Translations under genes and position numbers: made by a program
Notes under the pieces: model-generated
Database searches by the model: none
The model's input: only the letters and a program-made list of their open reading frames with translations
Told to the model about the DNA's origin: nothing
Shown here: positions 34,361 to 42,121 of the stretch, piece after piece
How the letters are laid out: every line of letters begins with the position of its first letter
How positions within the stretch are numbered: the stretch's first letter is position 1
Origin: Flavobacteriales bacterium
Lineage (GTDB): Bacteria; Bacteroidota; Bacteroidia; Flavobacteriales_D; Crocinitomicaceae
NCBI GenBank assembly: GCA_022361195.1
Contig: JAKSBJ010000389.1
Location: 1 to 51,062 of the forward strand
Direction: 5' to 3'
DNA length: 51,062 bases

Positions 34361-34858
34361 CTAGCTTAGGGCTGCAATTAAGTCTGCCTTTTTCATCGAG
34401 GAAATACCTGAGATACCTTTTGCTTTCGCCATCTCTTTCAATTCAGCAACAGTTTTGCTGCTTAAATCTTCAGATGCTGCAGTTTCTTCAGCTTTTGGCT
34501 CTTCAACTACTGCTTCAACAGTTTCTTCTACCACTGCCTCAACAACTTCTTCCTTTTTAGGTTCAGCTTTTTTAGCAGGAGCTTTCTTTTCAGCAACTTC
34601 AGTTTCAAATGGAACAACAGAAACGAAAGAACGATTGTTCTTTTTCTTTCTGAATTGAACCAAACCATCAGTCAAAGCAAAAAGAGTATGATCTTTTCCC
34701 ATTCCAACGTTATTCCCTGGATGGTGTTGAGTTCCTCTTTGTCTTACAATAATATTTCCAGCGATAGCCGCTTGACCACCAAATATCTTAACACCAAGGC
34801 GTTTCGATTCTGATTCTCTACCGTTCTTCGAACTACCGACTCCTTTCTTATGTGCCAT
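34361..34858 (-). CDS. rpmA: Ribosomal protein L27 with a Rho_N/SAP-like C-terminal module
   Basis: Residues 1-86 are standard L27 ([40 protein letters not shown] and [14 protein letters not shown]). L27 lies near the peptidyl-transferase centre and normally ends at about residue 85-90. Here the frame continues to 165 residues. An Ala/Lys/Glu-rich linker (about 87-130) has the repeats [19 protein letters not shown], and a final segment (about 131-164) reads [34 protein letters not shown]. The latter fits the Rho N-terminal/SAP-like helix-extended-loop-helix module. There is no Firmicutes-type cleaved N-terminal extension. It is transcribed with rplU. Confidence 0.93.
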   Translation of the reverse strand: MAHKKGVGSSKNGRESESKRLGVKIFGGQAAIAGNIIVRQRGTQHHPGNNVGMGKDHTLFALTDGLVQFRKKKNNRSFVSVVPFETEVAEKKAPAKKAEPKKEEVVEAVVEETVEAVVEEPKAEETAASEDLSSKTVAELKEMAKAKGISGISSMKKADLIAALS

Positions 34859-34877
34859 GTTTTTTCGATTTTAGATT

Positions 34878-34909
34878 AAACGTCTGACTTGAGGTCGTTG
34901 TTGACGTTT
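34878..34909 (-). other. Hairpin in the rplU-rpmA spacer
   Basis: AAACGTC (34878-34884) and GACGTTT (34903-34909) are perfect inverted repeats, 18 bases apart, in the 70-base gap between rplU and rpmA. On the minus strand no T-run follows the stem, so it is more likely a processing or regulatory structure than a terminator. Confidence 0.4.
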
Positions 34910-34928
34910 GATCGTCTTAGTAATTTAA

Positions 34929-35240
34929 TTATCCTTTGATTCCTTCAATTTTGATCTCAGTCAAAGCTTGTCTGTGACCATTTTTCTTTTTGTATCCTTT
35001 TCTTCTTTTCTTCTTGAAAACGATAACCTTGTCTCCTTTTAAGTGTCTTACCACCGAAGCTGAAACTTTAGCTCCCTTAATAGCTGGGGCGCCAACATTT
35101 ACTTTTCCGTCGGTGTCTGTCAACAATACATTATCGAAGTCGATTTTATCTCCTTCTTTTGCATCTAAACGATGAACGAAAATTTGTTGGTCTTGCTCAA
35201 CTTTAAACTGTTGGCCTGCTATCTCTACAATTGCGTACAT
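34929..35240 (-). CDS. rplU: Ribosomal protein L21
   Basis: A 103-residue large-subunit protein starting MYAIVEIAGQQFKVEQDQQI, with GDKIDFDNVLL and the basic C-terminal segment FKKKRRKGYKKKNGHRQALT that binds 23S rRNA. Many flavobacterial L21 proteins carry a long C-terminal extension; this one has the plain length, while the co-transcribed L27 is extended instead. It is first in the rplU-rpmA operon, with a TATCTTTG promoter box 81 bases upstream. Confidence 0.97.
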   Translation of the reverse strand: MYAIVEIAGQQFKVEQDQQIFVHRLDAKEGDKIDFDNVLLTDTDGKVNVGAPAIKGAKVSASVVRHLKGDKVIVFKKKRRKGYKKKNGHRQALTEIKIEGIKG

Positions 35241-35321
35241 AACAAATTCTAATTAAAAAAATATTTATTTTTCCCGATTGCCGGGCGCCCATTTTCACCT
35301 AAAGCTACAACGGACGGGGCG
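35241..35321 (-). promoter_or_regulatory. Structured 5' leader of rplU-rpmA
   Basis: The 80-base leader between the promoter box and the rplU ATG is unusually G+C-rich for this DNA. On the minus strand GCGCCC near its start pairs with GGGCGC about 30 bases later. Ribosomal-protein leaders often bind the encoded protein, but I do not recognise a described leader class here. Confidence 0.35.
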
Positions 35322-35329
35322 CAAAGATA
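35322..35329 (-). promoter_or_regulatory. rplU promoter -7 box
   Basis: TATCTTTG on the minus strand matches TAnnTTTG exactly; a TTTG lies upstream (35345-35348) but at 15 bases, shorter than usual spacing. Confidence 0.5.
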
Positions 35330-35359
35330 GACATTTATTTTATACAAAGCCCGTATAAA

Positions 35360-36268
35360 TCAGCTTTTTTTCGCTTGTGTGGACTTTTTATTCATAAGAT
35401 AAACTCCTCCAAGAATGGTTGCCACCCAAATCAAGTTAATTAGATGGAACTCTTCCCCATCCAAAACGCCAATAAAAATAGCTACTACAGGCAACATATA
35501 CGCCACTGCCGAGGAGAAAATATGCGATGAAATTGCAATGAGTTTAGTGAAGAGTAAAACCGCTATTGCTGTTCCAACCACTGACAAAATTGACAAAAAG
35601 CCTAAACTTTTCAATCCATCAGGATGGTTAATAATAGGAGAAAAGGCATCAAAATAAAAGCTAATACCCAAAGCCGGGATAAGAATAATCAAAAACGAAA
35701 TGGAAGTAATTGCCACCGGGGGCATCTCGGTAAGTTTAAATTTGATCGTCGTTAAACTTACAGCATAACAAATAGTAGCGATGATGATTAAAAAGGCGTA
35801 ATTCAAATCCCCCATCGAAAAATCAATTTGTTCTCTAAGCACCATGTACAGCCCCAAACTTCCAAGTAACAATCCTATTAATTGTAATCGGGAAGGGAAT
35901 GCTTTGTAAATCACAATTCCAATTATGGTCACAAAAAAAGAGGTTCCCATATTTAAAATTCCAGCCATAGAACTGTCCAATCGGGTTTGAGCAGTAGTAA
36001 ATAAAAGAGCAGGTAATAAATTCCCAAAAACACCTGTCACGGCCAAAAAGGGAAAGTGCTTCCAACTCAGCTTTTTCAGATGCTTTATGGCCAAAGGTAA
36101 AAGAACCAAGCCGGCAATAACTATTCTTAAAGACCCTACTTGGAAGGGACTCAAAACCAACTCATTTCCTCCAAGAGGAAACATACTCTTCTTCATTAAG
36201 ATGAATGAACTACCCCAGGTAAGTGATAGGAAAATAAATAGAATCCAGGCTAAGTTTTCTTGCTTCAT
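35360..36268 (-). CDS. EamA/DMT-family transporter
   Basis: A 302-residue inner-membrane protein with about ten hydrophobic helices in two homologous halves, the EamA (drug/metabolite transporter) architecture. WILFIFLSLTWGSSFILMKK at the N terminus and the helix-breaking Gly and Pro pattern are typical, and the basic tail STQAKKS fits a cytoplasmic C terminus. Substrate unknown; members export amino acids, metabolites or drugs. A perfect TAATTTTG box lies exactly 7 bases before the ATG, so the mRNA may lack a leader. Confidence 0.92.
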   Translation of the reverse strand: MKQENLAWILFIFLSLTWGSSFILMKKSMFPLGGNELVLSPFQVGSLRIVIAGLVLLPLAIKHLKKLSWKHFPFLAVTGVFGNLLPALLFTTAQTRLDSSMAGILNMGTSFFVTIIGIVIYKAFPSRLQLIGLLLGSLGLYMVLREQIDFSMGDLNYAFLIIIATICYAVSLTTIKFKLTEMPPVAITSISFLIILIPALGISFYFDAFSPIINHPDGLKSLGFLSILSVVGTAIAVLLFTKLIAISSHIFSSAVAYMLPVVAIFIGVLDGEEFHLINLIWVATILGGVYLMNKKSTQAKKS

Positions 36269-36275
36269 TTTGCCA

Positions 36276-36283
36276 CAAAATTA
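36276..36283 (-). promoter_or_regulatory. Promoter -7 box of the EamA gene, 7 bases before ATG
   Basis: TAATTTTG on the minus strand, followed by 7 bases and the start codon. The deoC and ferredoxin genes have the same spacing. Confidence 0.5.
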
Positions 36284-36386
36284 CGCTTTTTAGAGAAGGA
36301 AAAATTATGTTGATAAAAGAATTCAATTTGGCTTAAGTGAAACCATTTTTATTTTTTAATTTTAGTCTTCTAAAAAAATTCAGATT

Positions 36387-37001
36387 ATGCATATAGCCGT
36401 TGCGGGAAATATTGGATCGGGGAAAACCACTTTGACCAAATTATTGGCCAAACATTATGGTTGGGATACCCACTTTGAGGACGTTGAACAAAACCCATAT
36501 CTGAACGATTTTTATGAGGATATGCAACGTTGGTCGTTCAATCTCCAGATTTATTACTTGAATAGTCGTTTTACGCAGGTACAGGAGATTAAAGAAAGTG
36601 ATACCAATGTTATTCAGGATCGTACGATTTATGAAGATGCATACATCTTTGCTCCCAACCTCCATTCGATGGGATTAATGACCACCCGCGATTTTGAAAA
36701 CTACTTTTCGTTGTTCAATTTGTTGGAATCATTTATTTCAGCTCCGGATGTACTCATTTACCTAAAAGCGAGTGTACCTACTTTGGTAAATCAAATTCAA
36801 ATGCGAGGTAGAGAATATGAAGAGAGTATTCGATTGGATTATTTAAAACGACTCAATGAACGTTACGAGGCCTGGATTTCTACCTACGACAAAGGAAAGT
36901 TGATTGTCATAGATGTAGACGATAATAACTTTCATGAGAACGATGAGGACTTAGGAAAAATCATCAACTCAATTGACGCCGAGATTCACGGTTTATTTTA
37001 A
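36387..37001 (+). CDS. Deoxynucleoside kinase
   Basis: A 204-residue cytoplasmic kinase of the deoxyadenosine/deoxyguanosine kinase family (salvage of deoxynucleosides to monophosphates). The P-loop GNIGSGKTT is at residues 7-15. EDVEQNPYLNDFY, VIQDRTIYEDAYIF (with the DR motif) and the LID-type basic segment RGREYEESIRLDYLKRLNERY are all present. Substrate specificity cannot be read from sequence. It precedes a small exported protein and engB, and no terminator is seen before them. Confidence 0.95.
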   Translation: MHIAVAGNIGSGKTTLTKLLAKHYGWDTHFEDVEQNPYLNDFYEDMQRWSFNLQIYYLNSRFTQVQEIKESDTNVIQDRTIYEDAYIFAPNLHSMGLMTTRDFENYFSLFNLLESFISAPDVLIYLKASVPTLVNQIQMRGREYEESIRLDYLKRLNERYEAWISTYDKGKLIVIDVDDNNFHENDEDLGKIINSIDAEIHGLF

Positions 37002-37007
37002 GACAAG

Positions 37008-37517
37008 ATGTACAAAGTTTCATTAATAGTGCTGGCCTTATTTTTAATGGGGCCAGTTTCTTTTGCGGGATCAATTTCTGATTTGGTTTCTGGTAACCTT
37101 GAGTTATCAAAAGAAATTCAAAAAGACATTGAAGGGCTTTCTAAAATTGTCAAAACCTCTAAAGTTTCTACCGTAGAGGAACGACAAGCCTTTCATAAAA
37201 AGATCAAAAAGGCCTTAAAACCAATTGACAAGAAGTTTAAAAAATTGAGCAAAACGCACAAAAAAATTAATAAAGACCTCGACCTTACCAAAGGCATAAC
37301 CGATAAAGCCACTTTACAGTCTGATCTTGAAGAAGCTTTAGGCAAAGCCAAAGATTATTATATGGAAGGTTATGCTGAATTGCCCGATGAGCAAGAAAAA
37401 GAATATATGCATGCCATAAAGCAAAGTGTAAAACAATATGGCAAGTCAATTGATCGTCTCAAAGAATACAATCAGTATTTAAGCAAGCTTAAAAAGCAAT
37501 TAGAAAAGTCGGAATAG
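37008..37517 (+). CDS. Small exported helical protein
   Basis: A 169-residue protein with signal peptide (1-20, ending GPVSFA). The rest is helical and Lys/Asp/Glu-rich with heptad-like spacing ([20 protein letters not shown], then KKINKDLDL, and [20 protein letters not shown] at the end), suggesting a helical bundle or coiled coil in the periplasm. No known domain and no Cys or heme motif. It starts 6 bases after the kinase gene. Confidence 0.7.
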   Translation: MYKVSLIVLALFLMGPVSFAGSISDLVSGNLELSKEIQKDIEGLSKIVKTSKVSTVEERQAFHKKIKKALKPIDKKFKKLSKTHKKINKDLDLTKGITDKATLQSDLEEALGKAKDYYMEGYAELPDEQEKEYMHAIKQSVKQYGKSIDRLKEYNQYLSKLKKQLEKSE

Positions 37518-37518
37518 G

Positions 37519-37526
37519 TACTTTTG
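37519..37526 (+). promoter_or_regulatory. Possible engB promoter -7 box, 4 bases before ATG
   Basis: TACTTTTG matches TAnnTTTG and lies between the two genes. It would allow engB to be transcribed separately with almost no leader. Confidence 0.35.
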
Positions 37527-37530
37527 TAAT

Positions 37531-38133
37531 ATGAAAATAAACTCGGCCGAATTTGTAATGAGCAACACCGAAGTTGCTAAATGCCCAAAAGCAGACAGAC
37601 CTGAATATGCCTTTATTGGTCGTTCAAATGTTGGAAAGTCTTCTTTAATCAACATGCTGACCAACAATAGCAAATTGGCCAAAACGTCTGGAAAACCTGG
37701 AAAAACGCAGCTAATCAATCATTTTTCGATTAACAATGACTGGTATTTGGTTGACTTACCAGGTTATGGTTATGCCAAGGTATCCAAAAAACTCAGAGAG
37801 AAGTTTGAAGCTTTTATTTCCAACTATTTGTTGGAGAGAACAAATCTCATGAACGTCTTTGTACTGATTGATTCCAGACACAAGCCACAACAAATTGATT
37901 TGGAATTTATGCAGTGGTTGGGGGAAAATGGCATTCCTTTTTCACTTGTCTTTACCAAAGTGGACAAACTTAAAAGTCAAGAACGAAAACTATTCTTGAA
38001 AAAGTACGAAAACGAAATGCTCAAAATATGGGCAGAAATGCCACCCGCCTTTGTCACTTCGGCAACAAGTGGAGAAGGGAAAGATGAGCTATTAGGCTAC
38101 ATCGAAGACATCAACCCTATGTTTCAAGCCTAA
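37531..38133 (+). CDS. engB: Ribosome-biogenesis GTP-binding protein YsxC/EngB
   Basis: A 200-residue TrmE-Era-like GTPase needed for large-subunit assembly. G1 is GRSNVGKSS (about 30-38), G3 is [10 protein letters not shown] (about 76-85), and G4 is TKVDK (about 144-148), with VTSATSGEG as G5. The length and motif order fit EngB. Its TAA overlaps the gldC stop codon on the opposite strand by 3 bases within a 4-base CDS overlap, and no terminator is visible between the convergent genes. Confidence 0.96.
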   Translation: MKINSAEFVMSNTEVAKCPKADRPEYAFIGRSNVGKSSLINMLTNNSKLAKTSGKPGKTQLINHFSINNDWYLVDLPGYGYAKVSKKLREKFEAFISNYLLERTNLMNVFVLIDSRHKPQQIDLEFMQWLGENGIPFSLVFTKVDKLKSQERKLFLKKYENEMLKIWAEMPPAFVTSATSGEGKDELLGYIEDINPMFQA

Positions 38134-38474
38134 CTTAAAGGAGGCAGGATGTTCATCTTGTCAGCAAAGTGGTGACAATAATCTCTTAAATCTTCTGAAA
38201 TATTGTGCTCACCTGTAGCTCGTTCAAACGAATCGGCCATGGTTAATAATGTCTGATGGAAAAATTTCTTCATCTCATCCACCGTCATCTCTTTATTCCA
38301 TAAATCAATACGCATTGCTGTTGAAGCATCCTTATCCCAAAAAGCAAGAATCATGGCTTCTGCCATTGCATTTTCTACTCCCCCCTCTTTCGCTTCCCAA
38401 CGAATTTGCTCGGGAATGTTATTCTCATTAGTTGTTACTTCAATATTGATATTTGATACTTTATTATCAGCCAT
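38130..38474 (-). CDS. gldC: Gliding motility protein GldC
   Basis: A 114-residue soluble protein matching GldC of gliding Bacteroidota ([20 protein letters not shown] at the start, then [20 protein letters not shown]). In Flavobacterium johnsoniae gldC supports gliding but is not strictly essential. It overlaps gldB by 8 bases, in the same gldB-gldC order as in other species. Presence of gldBC does not prove that this organism glides, since the genes also occur in non-gliding relatives. Confidence 0.9.
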   Translation of the reverse strand: MADNKVSNINIEVTTNENNIPEQIRWEAKEGGVENAMAEAMILAFWDKDASTAMRIDLWNKEMTVDEMKKFFHQTLLTMADSFERATGEHNISEDLRDYCHHFADKMNILPPLS

Positions 38475-39495
38475 TATCTTCTGGTTTATACGCTTTTAAA
38501 ATTTTTCCTTCGTTTTGTTCATTCATCAGTTGCTCCACGGTCACCTCAGGATTTTTCTCCATGTATTGACGAACGATTCTCCATCCCATGAACTGTCCTA
38601 TTCTACCTGGTGAGTTATCAATTCCAACCGTTGTTGGAGCCTCTTCAAAAAATCGCATCTTCACTTTAATATCCGTCTCATAAATCCAGTTCATGTCCAT
38701 TAGGTATTGCCAAATATTATATTCACTGGCGAGAGCGTAATCATATTCGTCAAAGGTATAACGGATCTTGATATGATCTTCTAAATCGGGCATTAAAGCA
38801 TCAACAGCATATTGCAATTTCCCATAGTAAATCATATTCGACAAAAAAGTATCTCCACTAGCTTCGGCACCTAAAACATGCGTAATCAACCAACTTCTAG
38901 CCACATCAACCGCTAAATAATCCTGATGCATTTTGGCCTTCATATAAAGTGGATATCCCAATTTTTCTACCGTTCGATTACTCTCTCCCAAATACATATC
39001 TAAACCTATTCCTACCTGTGTTTCTGTAGACACTACTCCCATCGCAAAAGTGGAATTATAGGTAATAATTTGCTGTGGAATTGGTGCCTTAGGCAGATGA
39101 TACTTTAAATGTTTAAATACGTCCGTAATCCGATCTTCATGTTCAGTAAAATCACCAAACAGGTTTTCTAAATCCGTATTCACTTCTTTTATCACCGGAT
39201 CCTGAACAAAGTACCATAAATAGTGTCCAATTGAATCGTCGGTCACCTTTCCGGTTCGCAAAATATCATAAACGTAAAACTCATACAACTCCCCTCCCTT
39301 TTCCAACAATTGCTCATTGATGGTGTACATTTCTTCCGGTGATTGAGCTTTGCCCAACTCTTGTTCAAACCGTTCAAAATCAAGTTTTACGTCCACATCC
39401 GAAACATCTACATCCAGCGGATTCCCTCCACAGGAAATTATCCCCAAAATAAGGCCGATTGAAATCAATATAAATCTATACTTCTTGTTTATCAT
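38467..39495 (-). CDS. gldB: Gliding motility lipoprotein GldB
   Basis: A 342-residue lipoprotein (Cys22 in IISCGG). VDVKLDFERFEQELGKAQ, then HYLWYFVQDPVIKEV and a long soluble region with PQQIITYNSTFAMGVVST and IGLDMYLGES match GldB. GldB is required for gliding in F. johnsoniae and is thought to act with the gliding/T9SS machinery. The last 8 bases overlap gldC. It diverges from the PorT-like barrel gene, with 48 bases between the starts that contain the palindromic TTAAATTTAA (39523-39532). Confidence 0.92.
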   Translation of the reverse strand: MINKKYRFILISIGLILGIISCGGNPLDVDVSDVDVKLDFERFEQELGKAQSPEEMYTINEQLLEKGGELYEFYVYDILRTGKVTDDSIGHYLWYFVQDPVIKEVNTDLENLFGDFTEHEDRITDVFKHLKYHLPKAPIPQQIITYNSTFAMGVVSTETQVGIGLDMYLGESNRTVEKLGYPLYMKAKMHQDYLAVDVARSWLITHVLGAEASGDTFLSNMIYYGKLQYAVDALMPDLEDHIKIRYTFDEYDYALASEYNIWQYLMDMNWIYETDIKVKMRFFEEAPTTVGIDNSPGRIGQFMGWRIVRQYMEKNPEVTVEQLMNEQNEGKILKAYKPEDNG

Positions 39496-39543
39496 TAGGG
39501 ATATTTTCTTAATATTGTTACGTTAAATTTAAACTGCGAAATT

Positions 39544-40410
39544 ATGAAAAAGTTACTATTACTCTCCTTTGTTTTTGGATTGTCTTTTACTGGTCTTGCT
39601 CAAGATAAAAAGTTTCAGGTGGGTCTAACTCTTGGTCCTACTTTTAACTGGACAAAGACACAAACGACCAAGATTGAGAGAAATGGTATTGGGACGGGAT
39701 TTACCATCGGACTAGGTGGTAACTATATGTTTAACAACAACATTGGTTTGGCTTCTGGTGTTCAATTTGATCTTGAATCGTTCAAAATCAATTATGGAAG
39801 AGACGGTAGTGCCAACTTAGGAGATGTTTTCTATGCCTTTCAAGATACTGACATCAAAAAGTTTGATGAAGATGACCAAAAAATAGATGGAGTTGCTGAT
39901 ACCGATACAGCTTTTAATGCTTTTAACCTTCAAACCAGAAAGTTTAGAGCAAAGTACATTACAATTCCACTTTTCTTAAAATTTCAAACCAACCTAATTG
40001 GTAAAATGAAATACTACGGAAAATTTGGTTTAAGAACTAGCTTTTTGGCAGGTGTAAGAATGGATGATGAAGGATACGAATCACAGTACAATGCTGTAAC
40101 CAATGCCTTTACCAGAACTGGAACTTCAATCGTCACTAAGCCGGATATGAAACCAGACGCTGTGAAAAAAGGGCTATCTGCGATTAGAACCGGAATTGGA
40201 ATCTACGGAGGAGCTGAGTGGAACTTTACTGGAAATACATTCTTGTACGGAGAATTAGGTTTCAACTATGGAATCACTCCAGTACTTTACCAGAAGTCAA
40301 GTCATTTGGTTGATCGAGTAGATGATGGTTCTTCTATTTCATTGAGTCAATTAGACGTTCAAAACAATCCTCAACACATTATTGAGTTAAAGATTGGATT
40401 GTTATTCTAG
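39544..40410 (+). CDS. PorT-like outer-membrane beta-barrel protein
   Basis: A 288-residue exported protein with signal peptide (1-19, ending FTGLAQ). FQVGLTLGPTFNWTKTQT at the start of the mature part and a barrel-like strand pattern ending HIIELKIGLLF fit the PorT/outer-membrane beta-barrel group. It lies between gldB (opposite strand) and nadE, genes that are neighbours in several relatives, so it seems to have been inserted there. No proof that it is the true T9SS protein PorT. Confidence 0.8.
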   Translation: MKKLLLLSFVFGLSFTGLAQDKKFQVGLTLGPTFNWTKTQTTKIERNGIGTGFTIGLGGNYMFNNNIGLASGVQFDLESFKINYGRDGSANLGDVFYAFQDTDIKKFDEDDQKIDGVADTDTAFNAFNLQTRKFRAKYITIPLFLKFQTNLIGKMKYYGKFGLRTSFLAGVRMDDEGYESQYNAVTNAFTRTGTSIVTKPDMKPDAVKKGLSAIRTGIGIYGGAEWNFTGNTFLYGELGFNYGITPVLYQKSSHLVDRVDDGSSISLSQLDVQNNPQHIIELKIGLLF

Positions 40411-40428
40411 TAGGTTTTCTCCAACGAG

Positions 40429-41211
40429 ATGAACCGATCAGCAATTATTGAACATATTGTTTCCTGGTTAAAAGATTATGCTAATCAGGCAAATAGCAAT
40501 GGTTTTATTGTAGGAATTAGCGGCGGAATTGATTCTGCCGTTACCTCTACACTCTGTGCTATGACCGGGAAAAAGGTGATTTGTTTAGAAATGGACATTC
40601 ACCAAAACCAAGATGAAGTTAACAGGGGATTGGAACACATTGCCTGGTTGGAGGAACGTTATCCTCAAGTTTCTCATCTTTCTGTTAACCTTTCGGAGAC
40701 TTTTGAGGCCTTTAGGGCTGTTTTACCAGACAATGCCAACTCACATGGTTTATCTATGGCCAATAGCCGATCACGATTGCGAATGACTGCTCTTTATGCT
40801 GTTGGACAAGCCAATGGTTTACTCGTTGCCGGCACAGGAAATAAGGTAGAAGATTTTGGGGTTGGTTTTTACACCAAATACGGAGACGGAGGGGTGGATT
40901 TGAGTCCCATTGCCGATTTGATGAAAACAGAAGTTTTTTCCCTGGCCGAGGAAATGGGAATTGTCACCTCTATTCAAACAGCCGAGCCAACTGATGGGCT
41001 TTGGAATGATGAACGAACAGACGAAGGTCAGTTAGGCGCTACATATCCTGAATTGGAATGGGCAATGGAATTTGTAGGAGATGTCAATTCGCTCGATGAA
41101 CGCCAAAAGGAAGTACTAGAGATTTTCCAAAAGTTCCATCGTGCTAATAAACACAAAATGGTGCCAATTCCAGTTTGTACCATTCCCAAGGAACTCAAAA
41201 CTCCATCATAA
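40429..41211 (+). CDS. nadE: NAD(+) synthase, ammonia-dependent type
   Basis: A 260-residue enzyme that amidates nicotinic acid adenine dinucleotide to NAD. The PP-loop ATP site is GISGGIDSAVTS (about 29-40); TGNKVEDFGVGFYTKYGDGG and DLSPIADLMKTEVF form the substrate region. No N-terminal glutaminase domain is present, so ammonia is the expected nitrogen donor. Its stop overlaps the ATG of the next gene by one base. nadE next to gldB recurs in this phylum. Confidence 0.96.
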   Translation: MNRSAIIEHIVSWLKDYANQANSNGFIVGISGGIDSAVTSTLCAMTGKKVICLEMDIHQNQDEVNRGLEHIAWLEERYPQVSHLSVNLSETFEAFRAVLPDNANSHGLSMANSRSRLRMTALYAVGQANGLLVAGTGNKVEDFGVGFYTKYGDGGVDLSPIADLMKTEVFSLAEEMGIVTSIQTAEPTDGLWNDERTDEGQLGATYPELEWAMEFVGDVNSLDERQKEVLEIFQKFHRANKHKMVPIPVCTIPKELKTPS

Positions 41212-42020
41212 TGGATAAACGTTTGTTTTTCACTTCACTCTTAATGAGTGGTCTATTCCTAATTGGTTGTGCAGGGGAAGAAAGTTCTCCATCCAAAGAC
41301 GAAAGTCCCGTTGAAGCTGATTCTTCTCATACTTCAAACGAGGAAATTGAAGAGACGAAAGAAGCAGTGGAACTCAATCAAGATTCTATTTACTACAATC
41401 AACTTGATCATTTTAGCACCGCCCCGGATGTTAATGGAGAGCTTCCAATGGGGCTCATCATCAGAGGTCCCGAAAATATTTATTACGCTAGTTTAGACAG
41501 TATGTTTGATCAATGTCAGGATGGGGATTCACTCTTTATTCGAGCCGGAAATCACGAATTGGAACGAACCTTAGAACTTTGGGAAAAGAATGACATTGTT
41601 GTTACTGGAGAACGAAATGCTAAACTCATTGCTCAAAACATTGATGAGAATGTTATTTGGGTAATCACCTGTAATAATATTCACTTACGAAACCTTCATG
41701 CCACTCACGTTGAGCCACCTATTGATCGTAGTTGTGTAGGAAATGTATTCGCCACAGATATGGGCGAGAACATTACCATAGAATCTTGTGATATTAACGG
41801 ATGTGGAGCCGTTGGTGTCTATGTTTTTGGGACTAAAAAAGTTATCCTAAAAGACAACTACATTCATGACAACACCCTTTGGGCAATTGATGACAATGGA
41901 AATGGAATGATTGAGGAGGAAGAATCAGAAGATATTATCTTCATCAATAACCGTTACGACAACAATGGTTATAAAAATGAAAATCCTATCGATGACCATC
42001 ATTTCTATGGTGATCACTAG
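41211..42020 (+). CDS. Lipoprotein with right-handed parallel beta-helix
   Basis: A 269-residue lipoprotein (Cys20 in FLIGCAGEE) with an acidic Ser/Glu-rich spacer (21-60). A region (about 90-260) of repeated short strands spaced about 22 residues apart follows (NDIVVTGERNAKLIAQ, NNIHLRNLHATHV, ENITIESCDINGC, KKVILKDNYIHDN, EDIIFINNRYDNN). This is the pattern of a right-handed parallel beta-helix, a fold frequent in polysaccharide-active proteins, but no catalytic residues can be named. The frame is open from 41175; 41211 gives the lipoprotein signal. Confidence 0.82.
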   Translation: MDKRLFFTSLLMSGLFLIGCAGEESSPSKDESPVEADSSHTSNEEIEETKEAVELNQDSIYYNQLDHFSTAPDVNGELPMGLIIRGPENIYYASLDSMFDQCQDGDSLFIRAGNHELERTLELWEKNDIVVTGERNAKLIAQNIDENVIWVITCNNIHLRNLHATHVEPPIDRSCVGNVFATDMGENITIESCDINGCGAVGVYVFGTKKVILKDNYIHDNTLWAIDDNGNGMIEEEESEDIIFINNRYDNNGYKNENPIDDHHFYGDH

Positions 42021-42121
42021 CAACTTTCGTCCTTTTTAAGCGTTTATTGGTCATTCGTTTTCATTCGTAACAAGGCTTTTTCCTAATTTTAAAGAGGAAG
42101 AAAAACTTAAGCACTAACTCA

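Noticed and set aside
34279..34658. Two plus-strand frames opposite rpmA
   Set aside because: They mirror the repetitive Ala/Glu linker and the terminator; composition is Leu/Gln- or Ser/Thr-rich and no homology is recognisable.
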